DNA from: Paraflavitalea sp. CAU 1676
Lineage (GTDB): Bacteria > Bacteroidota > Bacteroidia > Chitinophagales > Chitinophagaceae
DNA: 64,000 nucleotides
Reading direction: 5' to 3'
Assembly: GCF_029223285.1 (NCBI RefSeq)
Contig: NZ_JARHUJ010000003.1
Location: 806,001 to 870,000 of the forward strand
Made by a program: the position numbers and the translations under genes. This document shows positions 41,441-50,897 of this stretch, one piece after another (position 1 is the first letter of the stretch; each line of letters starts with the position of its first letter). Under the pieces are notes generated by a model, which ran no database searches, was not told the DNA's origin, and worked only from the letters and a program-made list of their open reading frames with translations.

Positions 41441-41558
41441 ATAGTAGGTATTTATTGCCGCGGATTGAAAGTACAGGAATGCCAGCGCACGAAGCGCTGG
41501 CCATGGACGGTGATCAATCTGTAAAAGTACACATACTAACTGAGACGGAAAAGCTATT

Positions 41559-42680
41559 TTAACGCTGCGCCTGATCGGCTATACTTATTTTATAGGTTCG
41601 CTGGTCGACCTCTACCAGGTACATACCTGTGTGGATGCCGCGGATATCCAGTTGAACGTTTGTTAGTTCCGGATTAATTTGCCACAGCTTCACTATCCTG
41701 CCCTGCAGGTCACGGAGCGCGATCTTTGCTTCTTTTCGCGGGCCTTTCAGCCATAGATCATGTTTGGCGGGATTGGGAGATACTTGCAGGCGACCGTTCT
41801 GCTGGGTTACCTGCCGGATGGATGAATAGGTTAGTACTCCTTCGCTTCGAATGGCGAGCCGGTACCAGGCTTGCCCCCGCAACGGCGCCCGATCAACGTG
41901 GCTGTACCGGAAGACGGTGGGTTGAGCTTTTATTTCGCCGATGGTTTGCCAGAGGGTCTTATCAGCCGACCTGTCGATTGAAAACAGTGTGTTTTCGTCG
42001 GGGTCCGCGACCTTCCAGTTAAACGTGTTACTACCGGCTGCGGCCGTTACTGTAAATTGCTCCAGCCTTGTTGCCATCAATACGGGATTGCTGTAGTGCA
42101 CGGTAACGGACACGTAATCTATATGTGCAGTGAGCGCAAGGCTGACTACCCCTGCGCTGAGCGATGCCCTTACGGCAACGCCGAAATTGCCTGCGTTGAT
42201 GTCGGCGGGTGTCCACGACAGACCCCACAGGTCTGCATTGCCGCCATAGGTAACAGTGGCATCCGAAGATGGCCAGGCAGCGCCACTGGCATGGTTGGTT
42301 CCACCAATGACACCATTCTTTACCATTAATACAGCTGCATCCTGTATGGATCCGCCAACGGCCAGTCCGGCCGCTCTTCGTTCTATAGTCACTACGATGC
42401 CGCAGATCGTTGCGCCTGCCGGTATCGCGAACCCAGGCGCCTGCAAAGAAAGGAAGTGGCTGCTGACCGTACTTAATGCTCCTACCGTTGACGTGGCCTG
42501 CGCGGTATTGTTGTCGGTTACTAATGCCAATGTGGGGTTTGTCCACACAATGGTACCTGCCGCCGCATCATCAGCTCCGGTAGTGGCAGCGAGTGGCCCC
42601 GCCGGTATACATTGCGCAAGCCCCATGTGGGAAAGGACAATACAAAGGGTACATACCTTAACAGGTAATGCAATTTTCAT
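41559..42680 (-). CDS. T9SS-secreted surface protein with fibronectin-like domain
   Basis: A 373-residue protein with a signal peptide (MKIALPVKVCTLCIVLSHMGLAQ). A beta-rich domain of about 180 residues (DDAAAGTIVWTNPTLALVTDN ... AHIDYVSVTVHYSN) is followed by a fibronectin/Ig-like domain (TFNWKVADPDENTLFSIDRSADKTLWQTIGEIKA). It ends in a type A T9SS sorting domain (LQVSPNPAKHDLWLKGPRKE ... GMYLVEVDQRTYKISI). No enzymatic motif is seen; a cell-surface or adhesive role is inferred. Confidence 0.82.
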   Translation of the reverse strand: MKIALPVKVCTLCIVLSHMGLAQCIPAGPLAATTGADDAAAGTIVWTNPTLALVTDNNTAQATSTVGALSTVSSHFLSLQAPGFAIPAGATICGIVVTIERRAAGLAVGGSIQDAAVLMVKNGVIGGTNHASGAAWPSSDATVTYGGNADLWGLSWTPADINAGNFGVAVRASLSAGVVSLALTAHIDYVSVTVHYSNPVLMATRLEQFTVTAAAGSNTFNWKVADPDENTLFSIDRSADKTLWQTIGEIKAQPTVFRYSHVDRAPLRGQAWYRLAIRSEGVLTYSSIRQVTQQNGRLQVSPNPAKHDLWLKGPRKEAKIALRDLQGRIVKLWQINPELTNVQLDIRGIHTGMYLVEVDQRTYKISIADQAQR

Positions 42681-43295
42681 AATGGCTGGTTTAAGGATGA
42701 AGCAATAGGTGGTTTACCCGGACGGACAAATTATCCGGGGCATACGATGGGTGTTGCCTGCATGGCGCCATGCAGGAAATACCTGTTTGGTTTGAGTACA
42801 ATGGAATGGTTGGGCCGTTGCCGGCAAAAAAAGATAAGGTGGGCGTATGATGCCCCGTTGCTTTACAGGTGAGCCTTAACCTACTATCAGAGCGAAACTT
42901 AGGTGCGTGGAGTAATTGCTTTACTTATAACGCAGTATTGCACTGCTTTATGATAAAAAGATATCATTTGTAGCTATTTCTTAGCTTAAATCAACCTTTT
43001 TGCATCCTTTGCGCTGGCTGCGGGTTTTCCTCTAAGGGTTTTCCTCTAAGGGTTTCCCTGTAAGCCCTTAACGCTTATCTGCCGGATAGACTTAAAACTC
43101 CCTCCTGCATCACCCATCTGCTATGAAGCGGCGGCTGTTTATAAACTTATCCACAGACTAGTAGTTTTCCTTCGCCCGCGCGTCAGGAATACAGCAATTC
43201 TTCCCGATACCCATTTTGGCTTCCTGATATCCCGGCTGTCCGCAGCCGGTAGTCAATGTATTATCCTTTTCTAACCAAAAACTTTTGCTTCGCTT
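42681..43295. other. Non-coding interval with a 14-nt tandem repeat
   Basis: About 615 bases between divergently transcribed T9SS genes, without a convincing gene. It contains a three-copy tandem repeat (43022-43063) in its middle. No exact TAnnTTTG is found. Confidence 0.55.
43022..43063. repeat. Three tandem copies of a 14-nt unit (GGGTTTTCCTCTAA)
   Basis: Units start at 43022, 43036 and 43050. The first two are identical and the third is GGGTTTCCCTGTAA. The array lies 230 bp upstream of the GH76-GH97 gene. Confidence 0.75.
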
Positions 43296-46200
43296 ATGAA
43301 AAGATCCCGCCTCCTGCTCGCAGGCGTATGGCTATGCCTTGCCTGCTCCATTCGATCACAGGCCCAATTAACAGCCTTCGGGCCTTTGGCCGATTCCCTG
43401 CAGAATGCTTTGTACAGCACGTTCATTTCTTCCAACGGTAATTACTACATCCAGAACAACACGGGCAACACCAACTTCAATTACTGGTGGAATGCCCACG
43501 GCATTGACGTGCTGGCCGATGGATACCTGCGGAATCGCCAAACTACTTTGCGCACCCGTATGAAGAACCTGCTCACAGGCATTAAAACCACGAATGGCAA
43601 CACGTACATCAACTCTTTTTATGACGATATGGAATGGCTGGCCATTTCATCGCTGCGTGCTTATGAGGTCACCGGTGATACTGCGTACCGGAATGTTGCG
43701 ACCCTGTTGTGGACAGACATCAAAACGGGGCAGCATATGGATCATGGTGGCGCTATTCAATGGAATAAAAGTTCGCCGCAAAGTCTGCATGCATGTTCGA
43801 ACGGGCCAGCCGTGATCTTTGCGGCCAGGCTATACCGCATCACCAATAACGCGGCTGACCTGGCAACAGCCCAGAGTATTTATGCATGGCTAAAGAATAC
43901 ATTGGTTGACCCTGCCAGCGGCGCCGTATGGGATGCCTACAATACCGGTACGGGCGCTATCGGTACGGCTGTTTATTCATATAACATCGGAACTTTCATT
44001 GGCGCCGCTGTAGAACTGTACAAGATTACCGGTGATACTACGTACCGGGCCGATGCTGTGAAGTCGGCCGAATATGTGATGAACAACCGGCTTACCAATG
44101 GCGTGTTGTTTACCAATGAAGGAGGCGGCGACGGCGGTCTGTTTAAAGGTATCTATGTACGCTACCTTACGCTATTGGCACGGGAATGCAATCTATCATC
44201 CCCCATGCGCGCTCGCTACAATAACCTCATCAGCAGCAATGCGCGTACCCTGCAGGCAAAAGGCATCAACCGCAACACGGTAATGGCGAGTCCCAACTGG
44301 ACGGTAGCCCCTACCGGGAGTACTGACTACTCCACCCAATTGAGTGCAGCGATGCTCGCTGAAGCTGCCGCCACCATCGACCAGTCTTATTTTTACAAAG
44401 ACCTCAACTATCGCGGCCCGCTGGCTGGCCTCTCAGCCGGCACTTATTACCTGGCCGGTATGCAGGCAAGAGGCCTGGCCGATAACGACATTACCTCCTT
44501 TACCTTGCCCGAAGGCTACCAGGCTACTTTCTTTGAAAATGACAGTCTGCAAGGCGCCAGCATCAACAAATTAGCCGGCGAAGCGTGGATCGGCAGCACC
44601 TGGAACGATCGCATCTCGTCTATGATCATCAATCCCGGTGGCATCACCACCCTGAGTGGTAATTTTTACCTGCAGAACAGGTTCAGTGGTTTGTACATGA
44701 ATGTCAAGGACAGCAGTACGACCAATGGCGCCACCATCGACCAGGCTGCTTTTACAGGCCGGCCGCATCAGCAATTTAACCTTGCGCACCTGGGCAATGG
44801 TGTGTATAAGATCACGGCTGTGCATACCGGTAAATCGCTCGATGTTTTCAATGGAGATATCAACAACGGTGCGAAGCTGATACAATGGCCCTACAATAGT
44901 CAGTACAACCAGCAGTTCGTCATTATAAGGACCGTGGATGGCTATTACAAGATCTGGAACCGCAAGAGTAACCGGCAGGTGGAGGTAAAGGATTTTGGCG
45001 TATCGCCGGGCGCTATCGTGCAACAATGGGAAGATGCAAACCAGTTGAACGGTCAGTGGCAACTGGTACCCGTGGTAGCACCCACTTCGCTGATCACCCT
45101 TACCTCGCCCGATGCGCAAACCACTGTATCCGTGGCCCTCAACAGCCAGCAACTCAGTTACAGTGTGGTCAAAAACGGCTCGACCATCATCAACAGTTCG
45201 CCGCTGGGCATCAATACATCGGTGGGAGATTTCACCAATGGCGTTTCCTTCGCATCGTACACTACCGACACGGTCAATGAAAGTTATTCCCTGCCTTCGG
45301 GTAAATCATCCAGCTACACCAATCAGTATCGCGAACTCAATTTCCGCGTATATAAAGGGCAAAAGGAACTTCAGCTCATCGTTCGTGCCTACAACGATGG
45401 TATTGCCTGGCGGTATGCGATTCCGGGCGCGGGCAATATCAATGTAACCGGCGAAAGCAGTGCCTTTACAGTTGGCGGTTTCGATAGCAGCTGGGCTATG
45501 CAATATGTGAACGATTATTCTACTGAATACCTTGCCCGCAACTGGACGGCTACATCGGCCCAATCCCTCTTCTGCGCTCCGGTGCTTGCGAAGTCTACTA
45601 CCGGGCAATGGGCTTTGCTGACAGAAGCTGCCAATTTTGGCGACTATTCGGTATCGAAGCTTCGGGCAGGCAGCACCAATGGCCGGTTTCAGCTGGAACA
45701 AACGGGTACCATCACGACGGCGCTGCCGATGGCGAGCCCGTGGCGTGTGGCTATATTGGGGAGTTTGCCATCTATCGTTGAATCGGTGCTCATCGAGAAT
45801 CTCAATCCGGCTACCGAGCTATCGAATGTTTCGTGGATAAAGCCAGGCCGTTCCAGCTGGGATTGGGGCGGCGAAGATGGATCTCCTGCTCCTTCCCTGG
45901 TGCTCACTAAAAAGTACATAGACCTGGCGTCCGATATGCATTGGGAGTATATGCTCATCGATGATGGATGGGAAGCTGCCGGCTATGCCATCTCCGATGC
46001 CGTTACCTACGGCGCGACGAAAGGGGTTGGCATTCTGCTCTGGGCGCATCACAACAAGTTCCAGAATGATGAGAACCAGATACGCACCTTACTTACCACC
46101 TGGAAGGGATGGGGCATTAAAGGCATCAAGGTCGATTTCTGGCAGGATGATAACCAGGCGATGATCCAGAAGTATGATAAGTTGTTGAAGGTTGCCGGCG

Positions 46201-47822
46201 AACTTCAATTGCTGGTGAACCTGCATGGCAATACCAAACCATCCGGTACGCGACGCCGGTGGCCGCACCTGCTTACCTCGGAGGCAGTGTATGGCGGTGA
46301 GATGTACCTGTTCAACAGCACCATTCCCAAGGCCACACACAATATTACGCTGGCCATGACGCGCAACGTGATCGGCCCGCTGGATTATACGCCGCTCGAT
46401 TTTGCCCGTCGCTCGCAGGTCATTCAGCAAAACACTACCTGGGCGCATCAGCTGGCACTGGGGATCGTGTATGAATCGGGTATCCAGCACATGAACGATG
46501 CTCCGCAGAATTACCAGTATCATGTGAGCAAGCGACTGCTGCGGCAGTTACCGGTTGCCTGGGATGCGATCCGTTGCCTGGAAGCGGCACCCGATCAGTA
46601 CACCACCATAGCGCGTCGCAAGGGGCAGGATTGGTACGTGGGTTCCCTCACCAATGCTGCGCGCACGCTCTCTGTAAACCTCTCGTTCCTCGATGCCGGT
46701 AAAACCTATTATGCGGTGTTGTATAAAGACGGCAACTGCGATTCGGAGCTGGAACCGGTGCAGCAAACCGTTACGCAGGGAACCGTGCTTACCGTTCCGC
46801 TGCGCACTAAAGGAGGAGTTGCCATCTATCTGTCACCGCTGCCCGTTACTGTACCTGCGATTACGAAATATGAAGCTGAAGCTTTGGGCAATACACTGGT
46901 CAATGTAACCCGGGAAACCGATACCGACAGCAAATGCTCGGGCAATCAGTTTGCGGGTTTTATCGGCAATGGCAACTACCTTGTCTTCAACAATGTCAAT
47001 GTAGCTGCTTCCGGCAACTATGTGCTCACGATGTATTATATGACGGGAGAAACCAGGAGTGCATATATCAAGGTCAATGCGCAATCGCCGGCTACCTATT
47101 CATTTTCATCTACAGGCAGCTATGCCGGTAAAGGGCTGGCCATGCGTTCGTTTGAGGTATCGCTCAATGCAGGCAACAATACGATCGAGTTTGGCAATAC
47201 CAGTGGGTGGAGCGTGAATATCGACCGCATCACCATTCAAAGTGCCGCCAGTGTAAACCCTGCGGTGGCCGGCACTTTTTACCAGCACTGCAATTTCGAC
47301 ACTACCGGTTATGTGGTTACACTGGGCGAGGGAGATTACCCGCAAGCGGTGTTGCAGGCCAGGGGAATCAGCAACAATGATATCTCTTCTTTGAAAGTGA
47401 CAAGTGGTTACCAGGTGATCCTGTACGACGAAGATCAATTTCAAGGCAGTAGTGTAACCCTTACTGCCAACAATGGCTGTTTGGTCGGCGTTAACTTCAA
47501 TGACAAGGCTGGCTCTGTCCGCATCAGGCCACTGGCGCCGGCTACGCAGGCCCGGGTCGTGAGTCAGGTTACAGCAAAGGAAGAATTACTGCCGGTTGCT
47601 GGCTTTAAAGTGTATCCCAACCCGGCAGGAGAATCGCTGTATATCCCGGGCGAAGGGATCAGCCACAAAACAGTGTTTGTTTACGACAATATGGGGCGAC
47701 TGGCGCTCAAGACGGTTGTGCAGGGAGGTGTGGTTCGTATCAACAAATTGCCTGCCGGTTTGTACCACCTGGTGATCCCAGGCAGCGGGCAAACGCGGCG
47801 ATGGACATTCCTGAAACAATAA
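43296..47822 (+). CDS. T9SS-secreted GH76-GH97 fusion glycosidase
   Basis: A 1508-residue secreted enzyme carrying two catalytic domains. Signal peptide MKRSRLLLAGVWLCLACSIRSQAQ. Residues 25-365 are GH76 (endo-alpha-1,6-mannanase family) with the catalytic pair Asp110-Asp111 in SFYDDMEWLA. Residues 385-450 look beta-gamma-crystallin-like, and 455-593 ricin-type lectin (SGLYMNVKDSSTTNGA ... QQFNL). Residues 598-1180 are GH97, with SSWDWGGEDG and GIKVDFWQDD; Asp947 corresponds to the nucleophile position of retaining alpha-galactosidase-type GH97. Then a CBM6/35-like domain (about 1190-1325), a second crystallin-like segment (about 1335-1415) and a T9SS sorting domain (1430-1508). It probably attacks branched fungal or yeast mannans bearing alpha-galactosyl or glucosyl ends; the substrate is inferred. 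Confidence 0.9.
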   Translation: MKRSRLLLAGVWLCLACSIRSQAQLTAFGPLADSLQNALYSTFISSNGNYYIQNNTGNTNFNYWWNAHGIDVLADGYLRNRQTTLRTRMKNLLTGIKTTNGNTYINSFYDDMEWLAISSLRAYEVTGDTAYRNVATLLWTDIKTGQHMDHGGAIQWNKSSPQSLHACSNGPAVIFAARLYRITNNAADLATAQSIYAWLKNTLVDPASGAVWDAYNTGTGAIGTAVYSYNIGTFIGAAVELYKITGDTTYRADAVKSAEYVMNNRLTNGVLFTNEGGGDGGLFKGIYVRYLTLLARECNLSSPMRARYNNLISSNARTLQAKGINRNTVMASPNWTVAPTGSTDYSTQLSAAMLAEAAATIDQSYFYKDLNYRGPLAGLSAGTYYLAGMQARGLADNDITSFTLPEGYQATFFENDSLQGASINKLAGEAWIGSTWNDRISSMIINPGGITTLSGNFYLQNRFSGLYMNVKDSSTTNGATIDQAAFTGRPHQQFNLAHLGNGVYKITAVHTGKSLDVFNGDINNGAKLIQWPYNSQYNQQFVIIRTVDGYYKIWNRKSNRQVEVKDFGVSPGAIVQQWEDANQLNGQWQLVPVVAPTSLITLTSPDAQTTVSVALNSQQLSYSVVKNGSTIINSSPLGINTSVGDFTNGVSFASYTTDTVNESYSLPSGKSSSYTNQYRELNFRVYKGQKELQLIVRAYNDGIAWRYAIPGAGNINVTGESSAFTVGGFDSSWAMQYVNDYSTEYLARNWTATSAQSLFCAPVLAKSTTGQWALLTEAANFGDYSVSKLRAGSTNGRFQLEQTGTITTALPMASPWRVAILGSLPSIVESVLIENLNPATELSNVSWIKPGRSSWDWGGEDGSPAPSLVLTKKYIDLASDMHWEYMLIDDGWEAAGYAISDAVTYGATKGVGILLWAHHNKFQNDENQIRTLLTTWKGWGIKGIKVDFWQDDNQAMIQKYDKLLKVAGELQLLVNLHGNTKPSGTRRRWPHLLTSEAVYGGEMYLFNSTIPKATHNITLAMTRNVIGPLDYTPLDFARRSQVIQQNTTWAHQLALGIVYESGIQHMNDAPQNYQYHVSKRLLRQLPVAWDAIRCLEAAPDQYTTIARRKGQDWYVGSLTNAARTLSVNLSFLDAGKTYYAVLYKDGNCDSELEPVQQTVTQGTVLTVPLRTKGGVAIYLSPLPVTVPAITKYEAEALGNTLVNVTRETDTDSKCSGNQFAGFIGNGNYLVFNNVNVAASGNYVLTMYYMTGETRSAYIKVNAQSPATYSFSSTGSYAGKGLAMRSFEVSLNAGNNTIEFGNTSGWSVNIDRITIQSAASVNPAVAGTFYQHCNFDTTGYVVTLGEGDYPQAVLQARGISNNDISSLKVTSGYQVILYDEDQFQGSSVTLTANNGCLVGVNFNDKAGSVRIRPLAPATQARVVSQVTAKEELLPVAGFKVYPNPAGESLYIPGEGISHKTVFVYDNMGRLALKTVVQGGVVRINKLPAGLYHLVIPGSGQTRRWTFLKQ

Positions 47823-47827
47823 CTGCC

Positions 47828-47869
47828 CATAACGAAGAAAGCCGCATTACTGCGGCTTTCTTCGTTATG
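47828..47869. terminator. Strong bidirectional intrinsic terminator
   Basis: A perfect 19-bp stem (arms 47828-47846 and 47851-47869) with a TTAC loop, starting 6 nt after the GH76-GH97 stop and ending 17 nt before the convergent glgC end. The arms contain GAAGAAAG/CTTTCTTC, which supplies the pyrimidine-rich 3' side on both strands. Confidence 0.75.
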
Positions 47870-47885
47870 ATAAGTACTGTTATGC

Positions 47886-49160
47886 TCAGATCACAAATCC
47901 ATCGGGCAGGATGGCGCCTTTCTTCACTACCACGATGCCGTCCTTGATGGTGTACAGCGAGTGGTCGGTGTTTTCGAGCTGATCGTGGCCATTGATGCGT
48001 ACATCGTTGCCGATGCGGCAGTTCTTATCGATGATCGCATTCTTGATATGGCAGCGATCGCCGATTCCCAATGTGGGCAGCCCGCGCTCCGTAGCGTGTG
48101 TCATCTCTTCGATGGTCTCATAGTAATCGGTACCCATGAGGTAACTGCTTACCACGGTGGTGCCGTAACCAATGCGGCTGCGGATACCGATCACACTGTG
48201 TTCGATACGGCTGGCATTGATGATACAACCTTCGGAGATAATGGCTTTTTCGAGCGTAGTGCCACTGATCTTGGCCGGTGGCAGCATGCGCGCCCGCGTA
48301 TATACGGCATTTGAATTGTCGAAGAGGTTGAACGGTGGTATCTCATCCGTAAGGGCCAGGTTGGCCTCGAAGAAGGAATAGATATTACCGATATCGGTCC
48401 AGTAACCATCGTATTGGTAGCTGGCCACTTTATAGTCATGCAGCGCCCCTGGTAATATTTCTTTACCAAAGTCGGTGCAATCCTTGTATACATCCAGGAG
48501 AAGATCATTCAACAACTTGCGGTTGAAGATATAGATACCCATGGAGGCGAGGTAGTCCCTGCCCTGTGCCTTCATTTCGGGCCCTGTGTCGCTGGTCCAA
48601 TCGGGCAGCAGGTCTTTCTTGGGTTTTTCGATGAAGGAAGTGATCAGGTTATTGTCGTCACTTTTCAGGATACCGAAGTCGGATGCTTCACGGGCGACCA
48701 CGGGAATGGTCGCGATCGATATCTCTGCACCGGTATCTTTGTGGTTTTGCAGCATCTTCTGGAAATCCATCTGGTAGAGCTGGTCGCCCGACAGGATGAG
48801 TACGTATTCGCATTCATGCTGGTTAAGGTGCCGCAATGACTGTCGTACCGCATCGGCCGTTCCCTGGTACCAGGAAGGGTTATCCGGTGTTTGCTCTGCC
48901 GCCAGGATGTCTACAAACGCACTGCTGAAAATACTGAAGTGGTAAGTGTTCTTGATGTGTTTGTTGAGCGAGGCGGAATTGAACTGCGTCAGTACGAACA
49001 TCCGGTTGATGCCGGAGTTGATACAGTTGGAGATCGGAATGTCCACCAGGCGATACTTACCAGCAATCGGCACGGCAGGTTTGGAGCGGCTGGCAGTAAG
49101 GGGATATAACCTGGTGCCGGCTCCTCCACCCAATATGACTGCAATCACTTGTTTACTCAT
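47886..49160 (-). CDS. glgC: Glucose-1-phosphate adenylyltransferase
   Basis: A 424-residue nucleotidyltransferase making ADP-glucose from glucose-1-phosphate and ATP for glycogen synthesis. The ATP-binding motif GGGAGTRLYPLTASRSKPAVP (about 12-32), WYQGTADAVRQ (about 97-107) and FIEKPKKD (about 195) are typical. The C-terminal left-handed beta-helix appears in SVIGIRSRIGYGTTVVSSYLMG and RIGNDVRINGHDQLE. Length is normal. It follows glgA by 65 nt; the two form an operon. A bidirectional terminator closes it. Confidence 0.96.
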   Translation of the reverse strand: MSKQVIAVILGGGAGTRLYPLTASRSKPAVPIAGKYRLVDIPISNCINSGINRMFVLTQFNSASLNKHIKNTYHFSIFSSAFVDILAAEQTPDNPSWYQGTADAVRQSLRHLNQHECEYVLILSGDQLYQMDFQKMLQNHKDTGAEISIATIPVVAREASDFGILKSDDNNLITSFIEKPKKDLLPDWTSDTGPEMKAQGRDYLASMGIYIFNRKLLNDLLLDVYKDCTDFGKEILPGALHDYKVASYQYDGYWTDIGNIYSFFEANLALTDEIPPFNLFDNSNAVYTRARMLPPAKISGTTLEKAIISEGCIINASRIEHSVIGIRSRIGYGTTVVSSYLMGTDYYETIEEMTHATERGLPTLGIGDRCHIKNAIIDKNCRIGNDVRINGHDQLENTDHSLYTIKDGIVVVKKGAILPDGFVI

Positions 49161-49225
49161 AATTCTGGGTTTTTATATTTGATCGGTGCTATTCTTCAGG
49201 TACAACATTGGTATGGCGGGAATGT

Positions 49226-50644
49226 TTATCCCAGCGCTGCCTGGTATACTTCGATATACTGCTGAACGCTGGTTTCCCAGCTGAAATCGAGCTTCATCAT
49301 CCTGCGGCGTATTTCCTTCAACGTGCTTTTCTGGTGATACAATTCCGTTGCCCGCCATACAGCCTGGGTAATATCGCCTACACTTGTGTTATTATAGCAA
49401 ATGCCATATCCACCGGGATCTCCGTAATCGATAACGGTATCTTTAAGTCCGCCTGTTCGCCTTACCATCGGCACGGTGCCATAGCGCATGGAATACATCT
49501 GGTTGAGGCCGCAGGGTTCTACCCGGGAAGGCATCAACAGAAAATCCATGCCCGCATACATGGTATGGCTTAACCCTTCATTATAGCCGATATAGACGTT
49601 ATAGTCGTATTGCGACATCGGTTTGAGGCCCATGAGGCCAGCTTCCACTTCGGGAAAGCCACTGCCCAGTATCAGGAAGTTCATGCGACGGCCAATGTGC
49701 ATGAGCGAATCGCGGATGGCCTGCGGCAGCAGATCGGCCCCCTTCTCTCCGACCAGGCGGCCTATAAAGCCGATCAGCGGTTTATCGAAATCGAGCGAGA
49801 ACTGGTCGCAGAGCAACATCTTGTTCTTGGCTTTTCCAGCCTCCGAATCGCTGAGCCCGTACCGGTGGGTGAGGTATTCATCGTGTTGAGGGTCCCAGAC
49901 CTTTACATCGATACCATTTAATATACCATAGCATTTCCCTTTCTCGTATTCGAACAAGGCTTCGAGGCCATTGCTCATGTATTTGAGTTCGTCGAGGTAA
50001 CTTGGGCTTACGGTGGTTACCTTATCGGCGCACTTGATGCCTGATGCAAGTGGGTTGATGGCCTTGTTCCATTCCAACAGGCCCCATTGCCACAGGTCGT
50101 AAGGGGGGATAAAATTGTTCTGGTCCCAACCCATCCAGCCCTGGTATTGAGCATTGTGGATGGTGAGTACAGTACGGATGCCCGCGATGGGACGGTACTT
50201 GTAGCAATGCTTTAGCATAAAGGGGATAAGCCCTGTATGATGGTCGTGCACGTGGATCACATCTGGCAGGTGCTGCCAGGCGTTGACCCAGTCAAGTACC
50301 GCGATCTGGAAGGCGGTGAATCGCTCGGTATCATCATCATACCCGTACACTTTTTCCCGGTCGAGCAGACCGTTGATGTCTACGAGGTATAGATCAAAAC
50401 CCAGCTTATTATGCCTTTCTTTAATGACGGTAAATTCGAACCACCAGTTGCCGAGGTTGGTGTACCCCTTGTGCACTACATCCCACTGGTTGGCATACAG
50501 GAATTTGGTACGGTACATGGGCATCACCACCTTGGCGATATGCCCGGCTTCATTCAAATACTTGGGTAGCGCCCCCACTACATCCCCCAATCCACCTGCC
50601 TTGGCCACCGGATAACATTCTGCGCTGACGTGTAAGATCTCCAT
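49226..50644 (-). CDS. glgA: Glycogen synthase (GT5)
   Basis: A 472-residue glucosyltransferase that extends alpha-1,4 glucan chains from ADP-glucose. The N-terminal [27 protein letters not shown] carries the nucleotide-sugar-binding KxGGLxD motif. [14 protein letters not shown] and [10 protein letters not shown] are family segments. The C-terminal lobe has [39 protein letters not shown] and [11 protein letters not shown] (second KTGGL-like motif as RTGGL). Upstream of glgC on the same transcript. Regulation is not visible. Confidence 0.96.
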   Translation of the reverse strand: [472 protein letters not shown]

Positions 50645-50897
50645 GCTGTTTCAACTATTGGTGCAGTTATTCCCTGTGCAATTCCCTGTCAATTTAGGAA
50701 GGATTTCGATTCATTGTTGCACAGCGAATAAAAAAGGCAAAAGAATACTCATGTATCGGCGGGAGGTACTTTGTGGTATCATTACAAAACCTACATTTGC
50801 GGCACTATTCCTTGTATATCTTATAAATTTTGGCCTGGCAATAGCGGTAAAGGCAAAAAACTGTTACTTTTAAAAAATTTTACTAAAACGATTCTGC

